From JAHEDT01 sp963825615 (lineage in GTDB: Bacteria > Desulfobacterota > Desulfuromonadia > Desulfuromonadales > BM103): 64,000 nt of DNA. The DNA lies in assembly GCA_963825615.1 (NCBI GenBank), contig CAWGTV010000008.1, positions 558,001 through 622,000 on the forward strand, written 5' to 3'. Below are positions 9,408-17,877 of the stretch, piece by piece. Made by a program: the position numbers and the translations under genes. Position 1 is the first letter of the stretch, and each line of letters opens with the position of its first letter. The notes under the pieces are model-generated. The model saw only the letters and a list, made by a program, of their open reading frames with translations. It was not told the DNA's origin and did not search any database.

Positions 9408-10871
9408 TTAGAGATTTTCCCCCTGCAGGGTTTTCAGGATCGGCGGGTTCTCTTCCTCGATGGCCAGCAGGGTGTGGCAGGTGTTGCAGTCGGCAGAGAT
9501 GGTTTTGCCGTCCGGGCTTTCATGCATGTCGTCGTGACAGCGGAAGCAGCCGATGTTGAAATCCGGCCCATGGCTGATGTGGTTCACATAGGTGCCCCAG
9601 GTCACTTTCATTTCCGGAAAAACGTTGTCCGTGTAGGCGGCAACCACACCAACCACAGCTTTCTCCAGCAATTGCGGGTTCTCGGCAACCAGTTTAGGGT
9701 AGTTCTCCCTGTACCAGCTGTTGAGTTCTGCGGTGATGGTATCGCGGGCCTCCGCCGAACTCTGGTAATCCCTTGTGATCACTTCCATTGCCTGCCGTTT
9801 GATGAAGGGGAGATCGCTGGGGATGAAGCCCTCGGCCAACTTGCGGTCCAGAGCATCGTCCGGGGGGAGATAGATGTGTGACGGCCGGTTGTGGCAGTCG
9901 ATACAGTCCATTTCGCGTGTCTCCCCACCTGGAGCTGCACCTTGTAGCAGCTCATCCGCATCCGGGGTGCGGAAAACCGTTTCTGTGCCGTCCGTCTTGG
10001 TTAAGATGACTTCCGGGATGACCATGCGGGTGTGGTCCGTTGCCCGGTAAGTGATCTTGTTCTCCGGAGCAATATGCCAGTGAATACCGTGTGAGCTTTG
10101 TACGCGGTCGCCGGCACTGCCAATCTTCATCAAAAGGACATCGTGTACTGCACTGTTCTGCTCGTCCGGAAGAAAGCGTTTGGTAACGGTCAGCTTGTCG
10201 CCGTGAAAAAGTTCTGGGCGATGGCACTGTTCGCAGGTCTCCCGGGCTGGGCGCAGACCATGGACCGGGGTGTTGATCGGGGTCGGGTAGGTTGCGGCGG
10301 CCACCGCCAACAGCTGACGCGCTCCGGAGATCTTCGACTTGACGAACCAGTCAGCGCCGGCACCGATATGACATTCGACGCAGGATACGCGCGAATGGGG
10401 AGAGTTTTCGTAGGCAGTGTATTCTGGGTTCATGACGGTGTGACAGAATTGACCGCAGAACTGGGTCGACTCCATGTAATGGTAGGCCCGGTAAATAAAC
10501 ATGCTGAACACGGCAAAGTTGACCGATGTCAGCAGGACGATCAGGAAGACGTTCCTGCGCAGGCGGCCGAACATGTCCGGTTCGGTGAAATACTTGCGCA
10601 GGTACTCGAGGGTGAAGAGGTGGACATCACGGTCGCCGCGAAAAAAGAAGGCGCCAATGAAGATCATCGCCAGGCCGCCGAGAAAGACCGGGCCAAGGGC
10701 AAGGTAAACGGCTGCGCCGAAATAGGGGTTCTTGATGTGCCAGATCGTGTCGGCCAGCATGTAGCTGAAGAGAAATGGGGTGGTAATGGTCACCAGCATG
10801 CCGCCAATTAGAGACATGCGGCTGCGGCTGATGCCAAGGAAGAAGTCCTTGACGATGTCGAACTGTCCCAT
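9408..10871 (-). CDS. NapC/NirT-type inner-membrane multiheme cytochrome c (ImcH-like)
   Basis: A 487-residue quinol-oxidising cytochrome candidate. It has three membrane spans, near residues 18-40, 52-75 and 105-128. A periplasmic part follows with heme motifs CGQFCH (CX3CH), CVECH, CEQCH, CIDCH, CFRCH and CNTCH, six in all. The layout resembles ImcH of Geobacter, the inner-membrane cytochrome needed for high-potential acceptors. ImcH is described with seven hemes, so I do not assign the name. AGGAGCG precedes the ATG. It stands alone, convergent with ubiD and divergent from the two 48-aa peptide genes. Confidence 0.85.
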   Translation of the reverse strand: MGQFDIVKDFFLGISRSRMSLIGGMLVTITTPFLFSYMLADTIWHIKNPYFGAAVYLALGPVFLGGLAMIFIGAFFFRGDRDVHLFTLEYLRKYFTEPDMFGRLRRNVFLIVLLTSVNFAVFSMFIYRAYHYMESTQFCGQFCHTVMNPEYTAYENSPHSRVSCVECHIGAGADWFVKSKISGARQLLAVAAATYPTPINTPVHGLRPARETCEQCHRPELFHGDKLTVTKRFLPDEQNSAVHDVLLMKIGSAGDRVQSSHGIHWHIAPENKITYRATDHTRMVIPEVILTKTDGTETVFRTPDADELLQGAAPGGETREMDCIDCHNRPSHIYLPPDDALDRKLAEGFIPSDLPFIKRQAMEVITRDYQSSAEARDTITAELNSWYRENYPKLVAENPQLLEKAVVGVVAAYTDNVFPEMKVTWGTYVNHISHGPDFNIGCFRCHDDMHESPDGKTISADCNTCHTLLAIEEENPPILKTLQGENL

Positions 10872-10943
10872 GCAACGCTCCTGTTTCTCATAGTTTGGCA
10901 GTTACGAAACCGCTGTCGACCGCCTGGTAAATTGGTAGAGAAG

Positions 10944-10982
10944 AAAAACACCGATGAATAAAAAAGATTAATTGGTGTTTTT
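10944..10982. repeat. Inverted repeat in the intergenic stretch 10872-11138
   Basis: Arms AAAAACACC (10944-10952) and GGTGTTTTT (10974-10982) enclose an AT-rich 21-base loop. It lies 73 bases upstream of the cytochrome start on the minus strand, so it may act in that leader or as an operator. The rest of the 267-base gap is strongly AT-rich and carries the promoter region of the peptide genes. Confidence 0.4.
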
Positions 10983-11066
10983 TTATCAAATAGAATTAAA
11001 AAAGACAAGAAAAAAGGCGAGGTTAGCGGCTCATTTAAAAAAATGAAAATATTTTAACTTTTCTTG

Positions 11067-11095
11067 TTGACATGAAATTATTTTAATGTTAAAAG
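11067..11095 (+). promoter_or_regulatory. Predicted promoter of the tandem 48-aa peptide genes
   Basis: A perfect TTGACA at 11067-11072 lies in AT-rich DNA. A -10 box near 11090 (TAAAAG) is only a partial match. It is about 45 bases upstream of the first peptide start. Confidence 0.35.
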
Positions 11096-11138
11096 TTTAA
11101 TCAAGAGTAAGGGACAACGCACATCACAGGAGGACGTT

Positions 11139-11285
11139 ATGAAAACTCAAAGCCGCTTCATGGATACCGTTAAAAGCAGTTACCTGGTTCTGATCATCGC
11201 CATGCTCGGCGTGTTCGCTTTTATCTCGGCCGTGTTGATCGCCTGGCCGGCGCTCGCCTACATCGGCTCGAAACTGTTCAACTAG
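11139..11285 (+). CDS. 48-aa single-span membrane peptide, copy 1
   Basis: A short gene with an excellent ribosome site (aggagg, six bases before ATG). The product starts MKTQSRFMDTVKSSYL, has one hydrophobic segment (residues about 16-41) and ends WPALAYIGSKLFN. The next gene encodes a near-identical peptide of the same length, with most differences conservative, which argues for selection on the protein. Function unknown; position next to respiratory genes suggests a small subunit or a stress peptide, but that is inference. Confidence 0.75.
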   Translation: MKTQSRFMDTVKSSYLVLIIAMLGVFAFISAVLIAWPALAYIGSKLFN

Positions 11286-11339
11286 GAATCTCAACAACCA
11301 ACCCTCCCGCCCGGCGGGAGCGCCCATAGGAGGCCCACC

Positions 11340-11486
11340 ATGAAAACCGCAGCCACTCTCGTCAATACCGTCAAAGCCAGTTACACCGTCGCCATCATGG
11401 GCGTGCTGGGTGTGTTCGCGTTCGTCTCCGCCGTGTTGATCGCCTGGCCGGCGCTGGCCTACCTGGGCGCCAAGATGTTCAACTGA
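11340..11486 (+). CDS. 48-aa single-span membrane peptide, copy 2
   Basis: Paralogue of the preceding gene, same length of 48 residues, starting MKTAATLVNTVKASYTV and ending WPALAYLGAKMFN. The shared core is SAVLIAWPALAY, preceded by GVFAF in both. It has its own ribosome site (aggagg, 7 bases before ATG). The pair is followed by a strong terminator, so they form a two-gene transcript. Confidence 0.75.
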   Translation: MKTAATLVNTVKASYTVAIMGVLGVFAFVSAVLIAWPALAYLGAKMFN

Positions 11487-11532
11487 GATAAAAAAGGAGC
11501 GGGGACAACTCCCCGCCTCCTGTAGTCACAAT

Positions 11533-11569
11533 AAAAAAGGCCGCCCCCTTCCGGGGGCGGCCTTTTTTT
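11533..11569. terminator. Bidirectional intrinsic terminator
   Basis: A GC-only stem of GGCCGCCCCC and GGGGGCGGCC with a four-base loop, flanked by A-run on the left and T-run on the right. It serves the peptide genes on plus and the NrfD gene on minus. Confidence 0.9.
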
Positions 11570-11583
11570 GACTTGATGGCGGC

Positions 11584-12888
11584 TCAATGCGCCTCGTCAT
11601 CAGACATGAAGGCAGGGAAGATCATATTGAGGAAATAGAAGATGATAAATGGGGTCACAATGACCGAAATTGCCCCGCCCAACCCTTCTTTGAAGGTTTC
11701 GATGTCATGGGGAATGATCGGCAGGTGATATTCCATGAAACCGGCAAAAGTCAGGGAGAAGGCCTGGCCGCCAATGACGACGTTCCAACGCATCATGAAG
11801 ACACCGAAGAGCACTAGGATGCTGGCGATAACTGCGCGTCTGGTTGTCAGGCCAGGTAACAACAGCATCATGAATGGCAGGAAATTGCCGATCGCGTACT
11901 GATAGACGAAGATCTTCATGAAATCATGCTCGTAGATGACCATGCGCAGAGCATCCCATGATTTCACAGCGGTGTAGCCTCGAAAAATCATGTCCAGGAC
12001 TTCGAGGGTGATCGCCAGGGTCATGAAGATCAGCAGATACTTCGAAGTCATCTTGACCTCATGCTCTTGAATGCTCCGCAACTGCTCGACAGGAATTGCT
12101 GTGCCGCCCTGAGCCAGGGCATCCGGAAGCAACCAGTTCTTGCCGCGCTTGGCGGCCCATTTGCGCATCTCCATGAAAATGAAGTAGCTGACGATGCATA
12201 GCGCGATCCCGGAAACGATCGCTGAGCAGATGAAGATAACCGGCATAAGCGGGGTCATCCAGAGGGCGTTGGCCTTGACCGAACCGAAGATGAATCCGGC
12301 GTAGCCATGCAGAAAGCAGGCAACCGGAATGCCGAGCCCGGCCAGGAACTTGACCGCCTTGTGGTCGGATTCGAGGGCTTCATGGGAGACATCCATGGCG
12401 CCAAGCGAAATTATCTTGTAGATCGGCAGCAGGAGACTTTCCAGCCCGTTGCGGGTTTGCTTCTTGTCAAGGCGGTGAATCGAATCGACAATAAACTTGC
12501 GATAAACGAACCAGATTTCTGCGGCGACAATGCAGGCATAGGTCATGAACACAATGCCGAAGGCTGAAATTGCCGAGGTGAAATGCGGTGTCATGAGGAC
12601 ATGGATGCCGCGGAAGGGTTGCATGAGATGCAGCAGCAGCGGCATCATCGCCACCGGCAGCAGAGCAAAGGAGAAGACCAGGGCGTACCGGGCGATCTCT
12701 TTGAGCTTTTCGACACCGAACACATGATAGAGCGATGAAAGGACGAAGGCGCCGGCGACCAGACCCGTCATGTAGGGGTACATGACAATCTGTATCGACC
12801 AGTACACATACTCATTGGGAAGGACAAAAAGATCCTTGACGGTCCAGGCTTCACCATGAACGATCATTTGGGCAACTTGTTCAACCAT
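11584..12888 (-). CDS. NrfD/PsrC-family integral membrane quinol oxidoreductase subunit
   Basis: A 434-residue polytopic protein of the NrfD/PsrC family, the membrane part that exchanges electrons with menaquinone. About ten hydrophobic segments are visible, starting near residue 32 (YPYMTGLVAGAFVLSSLYH) and ending near residue 425. It is the last gene of a three-gene minus-strand operon: tetraheme cytochrome, Fe-S protein, then this gene two bases later. The arrangement matches the Cbc-type menaquinol:cytochrome complexes known in Geobacter. Direction of electron flow (quinol oxidation rather than reduction) is inferred from that context. Confidence 0.87.
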   Translation of the reverse strand: MVEQVAQMIVHGEAWTVKDLFVLPNEYVYWSIQIVMYPYMTGLVAGAFVLSSLYHVFGVEKLKEIARYALVFSFALLPVAMMPLLLHLMQPFRGIHVLMTPHFTSAISAFGIVFMTYACIVAAEIWFVYRKFIVDSIHRLDKKQTRNGLESLLLPIYKIISLGAMDVSHEALESDHKAVKFLAGLGIPVACFLHGYAGFIFGSVKANALWMTPLMPVIFICSAIVSGIALCIVSYFIFMEMRKWAAKRGKNWLLPDALAQGGTAIPVEQLRSIQEHEVKMTSKYLLIFMTLAITLEVLDMIFRGYTAVKSWDALRMVIYEHDFMKIFVYQYAIGNFLPFMMLLLPGLTTRRAVIASILVLFGVFMMRWNVVIGGQAFSLTFAGFMEYHLPIIPHDIETFKEGLGGAISVIVTPFIIFYFLNMIFPAFMSDDEAH

Positions 12889-12890
12889 GA

Positions 12891-13665
12891 CTAGCGCACC
12901 TCCATGTTCAGACCGATGTAGTAGACGTTCGGCTTGGTCCCGTATTCATCGCGCAATACGCCGACGCGCTGATTCATGACCGCTTGTGCGACCGGGTCGT
13001 TGGGGTCCCTGAGATTGCCGATCTGGCGGGCGCCGAAGGGGCAGGCCTGGGCACATGCGGTGTTGCCGCCCTTGCTGATGCGATGGTAGCAGAAGGTGCA
13101 CTTGTCGGCGACATGTTCCACGGGATGGAAGAAGCGGACCCCGTAAGGGCAGCCCATGATGCAGTAGCCGCAGCCGATGCACCAGGTGCGGTCGACCAGC
13201 ACAACTCCGTCAGCCGTCTGGTAGGTCGCGCCGACCGGGCAGACCTGAACGCAGGCAGGCGTCGAGCAGTGGTTGCAGAGTTTGGGAACGAAGAAGGCCT
13301 GGGCGATCTCGTTTTCTGGAATCAGCTCCATCCCGGAAGCATTCTCATCGAGCAGTTTGGACGTGTAGCCGTCCCGGGCCCCTTTCGGGCAGTCCATGAC
13401 CACACTCGCCATCCTTTTTCATGACGTAGCGCTCGACCCAGGTGCGGGTCACGTTGGCTTCGAAAGGAATATCGTTTTCGATCTTGCAGGCCTTGACGCA
13501 GAAACCGCAGCCGACGCATTTATGGGTGTCGACGAGGAACCCCCAGCGCAGTTGCGGGTTGGCGGCAAGTATCTCCTTGGGATCGATGAAATCCAGGGCC
13601 GACAGGGACACAGACGCACCGGCCACAAAAACCGCGGTACTCTTTAAAAATTCACGTCTCTTCAT
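12891..13665 (-). CDS. Tat-exported 4Fe-4S electron transfer subunit (NrfC/HybA-like, frame broken near 13403)
   Basis: Carries electrons between the membrane subunit and the cytochrome on the periplasmic side. The N-terminus KRREFLKSTAVFVAGASVS is a twin-arginine signal. Cysteine clusters are CVGCGFCVKAC, CNHCSTPACVQVC, CIGCGYCIMGC and a fourth split cluster (CTFCYHR with CAQAC), enough for four 4Fe-4S centres. An extra base at about 13402-13404 breaks the frame after MKKDGE; removing it joins to VVMDCPKGARDG. Starts two bases after the cytochrome stop. Confidence 0.87.
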
Positions 13666-13667
13666 GG

Positions 13668-14138
13668 TTACATATCCTCCAGGCTCGGATTGTGCGGATT
13701 GTGACAGTCACTGCACATTTCGCCGACATTGTGCTGGGCCGGGTCGATGCCGGGAATGTCATTCCGGTCGCTGGATGGCATGGTGAGTTTGGCGTGGCAA
13801 CGGATGCAAAGCTCACGGCTCCGGTCGATGGTTAGCTTTTCAGGGTCATCGGGATGGTTCAAGGCCGGGCCATGACAGTTTTCACAAGGGATCATGGCGT
13901 GTTGAGCACTGTGCAACTCTTCGACTTTGTCGTCATGGCACTCGTTGCAGTACTCGGTGTCCTTGTACTTTGCCGGGTAGTCTTTCCACTCCTGCTCATT
14001 GCTCAAACGGTGGTAACCGAAGGTGTAGCCACGTTCCTGCGCACCAAAATCCGCAGGCACATAAACCGCTCTGAACAGCAGGATGGCGATGACTACGCCA
14101 ATGACCACGAATAGCGGTCGCCAAACATGGTTTTTCAC
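13668..14138 (-). CDS. Membrane-anchored tetraheme cytochrome c
   Basis: About 156 residues with an uncleaved N-terminal span (WRPLFVVIGVVIAILLFRAV) and four heme motifs in the periplasmic part: CNECH, CENCH, CIRCH and CSDCH. I chose the GTG at 14138 because AAGGAG lies six bases upstream; a GTG five codons earlier has no such site. First gene of the cytochrome/Fe-S/NrfD operon, presumably the electron outlet of the complex. Heme attachment motifs all have their histidine. Confidence 0.85.
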   Translation of the reverse strand: MKNHVWRPLFVVIGVVIAILLFRAVYVPADFGAQERGYTFGYHRLSNEQEWKDYPAKYKDTEYCNECHDDKVEELHSAQHAMIPCENCHGPALNHPDDPEKLTIDRSRELCIRCHAKLTMPSSDRNDIPGIDPAQHNVGEMCSDCHNPHNPSLEDM

Positions 14139-14541
14139 AGGCATCTCCTTCACTTGTCATTAAATTTTATAAAACGAGGTTTTGTTTTTATCACGGCAAC
14201 AACATCGCTGTCAATAATTCCGATACCTCTACGGTCGGGATTTTTTTTAGAAATAATGATTGGCCAAAGATAGATAAACCCTGATATATGAGCATTAAAT
14301 TTTATTAGTGATGGAGATTTTAATCTTCGACGTAGCGGCGCATCTTGACATACTCTTGTAAAATAAAATAGTGTTTTATTAGTTTTGATAACATGTTTAA
14401 CGTGAAATTGAGTCGCCATATGGGTCGGAGTAAGACACATGAGCAGACTCTTTTGTGGGTGTCGAATCACCAGTCTAAACGAATCTGAACTTGTTTCAAC
14501 CAAGGCTTGTCTAAATTCCGATAAACGGCATGTGAGGTGTT
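14139..14541. other. AT-rich divergent intergenic region
   Basis: It separates the divergent tetraheme-cytochrome operon and the membrane-protein gene at 14542. It holds a TTGACA at 14345-14350 with no good -10 partner and an AT-rich inverted repeat around 14361-14380. A reading frame across 14150-14503 has no ribosome site and looks fortuitous. No convincing gene here. Confidence 0.5.
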
Positions 14542-16332
14542 ATGGTGGGACAATCTACCGAGCTGGAGAAGCGTGTCGCTGACCTCGAGGCACAAGTGGA
14601 CTCGTTAACTGAGTCGGTCAAGGCCCTGCAACTGGCCCAGGGGAAGTCTCTGGAGAAGCAGCCTGTGAGCAAAAAGGCTGAGCGCAAGGTTGCTGCACAG
14701 GGCGGGACCTCAGAAGAGATTCTGTCGTGGGTTGATAAATCGTACATCCTCTCACGCATTGCCACGACCAGCTTCATCGTTGCCGTTGCACTCGCTTTGC
14801 GAACAGCCGCCGAAAACAGCATCATCGATCTGCAACTCGGTTCCTTTATCGGCATGCTCTATGCTTTTGGGCTGATCATTTACGGGTGGTTCGCCTATAA
14901 GGAAAAGAGTATTCAGGCCCCGGTCTTTATCCTCTGGGGAACCATCATTATGTGTAGCGTGGTTGTGGAAGCACACCGGGTGTTTGACACCGTACCGACG
15001 GAAGTTGCTTATGTGGCCATGGCCATAATGGGTCTGTTCGCAACGATCATCAGCCGCATGCACCATGTCGCCCTGCCGGTTTTTGTGGGGACTCTCGGTA
15101 TGAGTTTCGGTAGTTTTGCCCTCGACTATCCTAGCCCAGTCTTCCCCTACCTGGTGATCATCATGGGCTTGGCGAATCTTTTTGCCACTTATGCGACCCG
15201 CCTGCTGAGGGCGTCCTGGTTGCGCTGGCTGTTGCTGGTTCTGACCCTCTTCATGATCCAGATCTGGGATCTGAAGCTGGCAATATACTTGTCCAAATTG
15301 AGTCCGGAAAACCTCGAGTTCTCTGTTCAGGGGTTGTTGCCATCGATCGGTTTCCTGGGGTTGGTCTTTGCCGGCATTGCTCTGCTTGGTGTGCTGGGGA
15401 AGGTTCAGGATAAAATCTCCAAGTTCGATGTGGTCTTGCCGATTATTAACGTCTGCTGGATCTTCCTGGCGGCTGAATATGCCATAGGCCAGGGACTGAC
15501 AACGCCACAGGTTTTTGGTTGGGTGGCCATGGTTGCCGCTTTTGCCCACTTGGCGGTTGCCTGGTGGTTGGCCCAACGCAAACCTGGCGGGGCTTTGGGA
15601 ACAACATCTTTTGCCATGGCCGGCGGGTTGCTCCTGGCGTTTGCGTCCCCTCTGGCCATCGGTCACGCTGTGATTGCTTCGGCGTTGGTCGCATTGCTTG
15701 CCGTTGGCATGGCATGGCTCTCACAGCGATGCAGCAATCTTGGCCTGCGTCTGGTGTCCTATCTTCTGCAGTTTTATGCCTGCTCGGCTCTCGTCTTTCT
15801 GCTCTGGACCACGGATGGGACCAAGCCTTCCGTGGTCGGCGCACTCTCTTCGGGACTGTTGGCGATCATTGCTTTTTTTCATTACTTCTGGGCGCGCAGT
15901 CATCCCATTGTGTCGGGTGAGAGCATAATGCACAAATTTAACAAGAATGACCGAGGGGCGGGTGTGCTGTTGATTGCCGCACTCTTCAGCGGCTTTTTTA
16001 CTATGCGGGTCGGCCTCTATCAGAGCCTTGATTTCATGCATTCGGCAACCCATAGCGCTTTCGGCGGGGCGCAATCTGTTCTCATCAATGTGACGGCCGC
16101 GGTTCTGCTCTGGTTGAGCTTGATGCGGCGCAACAAGGAATTGCGTAATGTCGCGGTTGTGGTCACAGTGATTGGTGCCGGCAAGGTTTTCTTGATGGAC
16201 ATGGTCCAACTCAAAGGGATGCCTTTGATGATCAGCGTGTTTACTTTTGGACTGGTTGCAGCCCTGGCTTCACTTGTTTTGGGCCGTTGGAACAAATCAG
16301 TTGACCCGGCAACCAAAGCAGACCCAGAATAA
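14542..16332 (+). CDS. Polytopic membrane protein, DUF2339-like
   Basis: A 596-residue protein. Residues 5-40 form a coiled coil (ELEKRVADLEAQVDSLTE), then a hydrophilic linker to about residue 75, then around fifteen hydrophobic segments to the end (GLVAALASLVLGRW). This layout, an N-terminal coiled coil followed by many spans, is that of DUF2339 membrane proteins of unknown function. A GTG-free ATG at 14542 with weak aggtgt upstream was taken as start. It lies between two respiratory operons on the opposite strand; no functional link is visible. Confidence 0.7.
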   Translation: MVGQSTELEKRVADLEAQVDSLTESVKALQLAQGKSLEKQPVSKKAERKVAAQGGTSEEILSWVDKSYILSRIATTSFIVAVALALRTAAENSIIDLQLGSFIGMLYAFGLIIYGWFAYKEKSIQAPVFILWGTIIMCSVVVEAHRVFDTVPTEVAYVAMAIMGLFATIISRMHHVALPVFVGTLGMSFGSFALDYPSPVFPYLVIIMGLANLFATYATRLLRASWLRWLLLVLTLFMIQIWDLKLAIYLSKLSPENLEFSVQGLLPSIGFLGLVFAGIALLGVLGKVQDKISKFDVVLPIINVCWIFLAAEYAIGQGLTTPQVFGWVAMVAAFAHLAVAWWLAQRKPGGALGTTSFAMAGGLLLAFASPLAIGHAVIASALVALLAVGMAWLSQRCSNLGLRLVSYLLQFYACSALVFLLWTTDGTKPSVVGALSSGLLAIIAFFHYFWARSHPIVSGESIMHKFNKNDRGAGVLLIAALFSGFFTMRVGLYQSLDFMHSATHSAFGGAQSVLINVTAAVLLWLSLMRRNKELRNVAVVVTVIGAGKVFLMDMVQLKGMPLMISVFTFGLVAALASLVLGRWNKSVDPATKADPE

Positions 16333-16423
16333 ATTTGCGCAGTATAAGACGAAGCGGGCAAGTAAAACAGGGCCAAGGAGTGATTTAAAACGCCGCTATC
16401 ATGGGATGATTTTCAACCCATAA

Positions 16424-16465
16424 ATAACAAGGCGCCCGCATTAATATTGCGGGCGCCTTGTTATT
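16424..16465. terminator. Bidirectional intrinsic terminator
   Basis: Long perfect stem AATAACAAGGCGCCCGCA with its complement around a short AT loop. It lies between the convergent membrane-protein and octaheme cytochrome genes. Confidence 0.88.
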
Positions 16466-16485
16466 GATTGCTTGCCTGAAGAGGC

Positions 16486-17646
16486 TTACCAGACCGAGTC
16501 GAGCTGAGTCATGGCTTTTTTGAAATCGGCCTGAACACTGTCGAGGATGGCCATGGCGTATTCATTGTTGTGGACACCGTTGGTGCCGTCGTTGCGGACG
16601 AATTTGAGATTGCGGAGCGCTTTCTCGTAGGTTGCCCATACTTCTGCGGTATTGCGCTTGGCCGCATCAGCATCAAGCAGGGCGGCTTCCACTTCGACGC
16701 GGAGGGTCTTGAGCTCTTCAATGCGCGCCTTGGTTGTCTCCGACCACTCTTGGAATATGTCCTTGTAGGCTTGATCCTCGTGGCAGTCTGTGCATGTTGT
16801 GGATGAAGGCCGATAAACGCCCTTGGTGACGCCAGTATGACAATCCGTGCAGGTCATGTCGGCTGCATCGCCGTACATCAGACTGGGGATTTCGATGCCT
16901 TCAACCCCGACACCTTCGTTCATGGCAACCTGGGACTCATGGCAAACTTTACAGTCGTTCATCTGGGGGGCGTCGCCACCCGCATCAGCATGGCAGGTCA
17001 GGCAGAAATTCATGCGGTCGGTGGCGGTGGCCGGATTGTGCACCACGCCGAAGTGGCAGTCGCGACAGGTCAGGTCGAAATCTTCGATATGCAGGCTGTG
17101 GTCGAAATGAATGCCCCCGACGAAGTTGTCCTGCATGATATCCGCTAACCCTTTGCGCTCGCGGAACGCCGGGTTGACCACGTCGTCAAGCATACGCATA
17201 TTGACGAGTTTCATCGGGCCCTTGGTGGTTTCGCGAACCGTTTTGTTGCCTTCGTCAGAGTGGCAGTAGAGGCAGTGCCAGGAAGGGACCAGGTCTTCAT
17301 GCGGGTTCGATAGAATCTCCAGCTTTTCCTCCTTGGAGATAGTGAGCTGCATGTAGGTGTCTTTCAGACCGCCGAGTTTGGCTTTGACATAGCCCAGCAC
17401 CCCGGGTCGTCCGTGGCAGTCAAGGCAGGAGACTCCGGAATCACCGTGGGCCGAGTGCTCCCACGAATCGACTTCAGCCAGAGGACCGAAGCCTTGCGCC
17501 GGATGACAGAGATGGCAGAATTCCGGTTCTGAAGTCATATGCAGGATCTGGATGTTGATGAAGCCAAATACCACGACAAACACCACCGAAATGATAGTGA
17601 AGATAACGATATGTCGTTTGCACCAGTCAAAAATATTTTTCATCAT
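16486..17646 (-). CDS. Membrane-anchored octaheme cytochrome c with NapC/NirT-like N-terminus
   Basis: About 386 residues. A single N-terminal span (IVIFTIISVVFVVVFGFINI) is followed by eight heme motifs: CHLCH, CLDCH, CLYCH, CRDCH, CLTCH, CKVCH, CTDCH and CTDCH. The C-terminal 90 residues are helical and heme-free. The first two motifs with a NapC/NirT-like spacing suggest a quinol-oxidising module extended by a class III-like multiheme part. I chose the ATG at 17646, six bases after AGGTG. It is downstream of cbcL, but a terminator at 17819-17848 and its own upstream region point to a separate transcript. Confidence 0.85.
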   Translation of the reverse strand: MMKNIFDWCKRHIVIFTIISVVFVVVFGFINIQILHMTSEPEFCHLCHPAQGFGPLAEVDSWEHSAHGDSGVSCLDCHGRPGVLGYVKAKLGGLKDTYMQLTISKEEKLEILSNPHEDLVPSWHCLYCHSDEGNKTVRETTKGPMKLVNMRMLDDVVNPAFRERKGLADIMQDNFVGGIHFDHSLHIEDFDLTCRDCHFGVVHNPATATDRMNFCLTCHADAGGDAPQMNDCKVCHESQVAMNEGVGVEGIEIPSLMYGDAADMTCTDCHTGVTKGVYRPSSTTCTDCHEDQAYKDIFQEWSETTKARIEELKTLRVEVEAALLDADAAKRNTAEVWATYEKALRNLKFVRNDGTNGVHNNEYAMAILDSVQADFKKAMTQLDSVW

Positions 17647-17756
17647 GATCTGCACCTCAGTAATTTTTTACTAATAAAAATTTTCTCAGCCAAGGATTAA
17701 ACTGACGATAAGCCCCCGTATAATACACATTTTGCATATGAATGCAACAGAAAGGT

Positions 17757-17773
17757 TTGTATACAGTATGCAA
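17757..17773. promoter_or_regulatory. Candidate operator, TTGTATACAG-type
   Basis: TTGTATACAGTATGCAA lies about 110 bases upstream of the octaheme cytochrome start. The same TTGTATACA core recurs before cbcL (19870), atpZ (22038) and, degenerate, before the 39-aa peptide (37888). On the minus strand a TTGCAT/TATTAT promoter pair with a 16-base spacer lies between this site and the gene. Confidence 0.4.
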
Positions 17774-17818
17774 TTGGACAGGGTCTTTTCGAGGCGCGGC
17801 AGGCCTTTGTAAGGAGAG

Positions 17819-17848
17819 AAAAAAAGGGGCTGCCGTTCGGCAGCCCCA
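17819..17848 (-). terminator. Intrinsic terminator of cbcL
   Basis: GGGGCTGCCG, a short TTCG-like loop and CGGCAGCCCC, followed on the minus strand by a run of T. Confidence 0.85.
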
Positions 17849-17877
17849 GTAAATATGCGGATTTTTTACGAATATAG

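Noticed and set aside
14150..14503. 117-codon minus-strand frame upstream of the tetraheme cytochrome
   Set aside because: No ribosome site, odd composition, sits in AT-rich promoter DNA.
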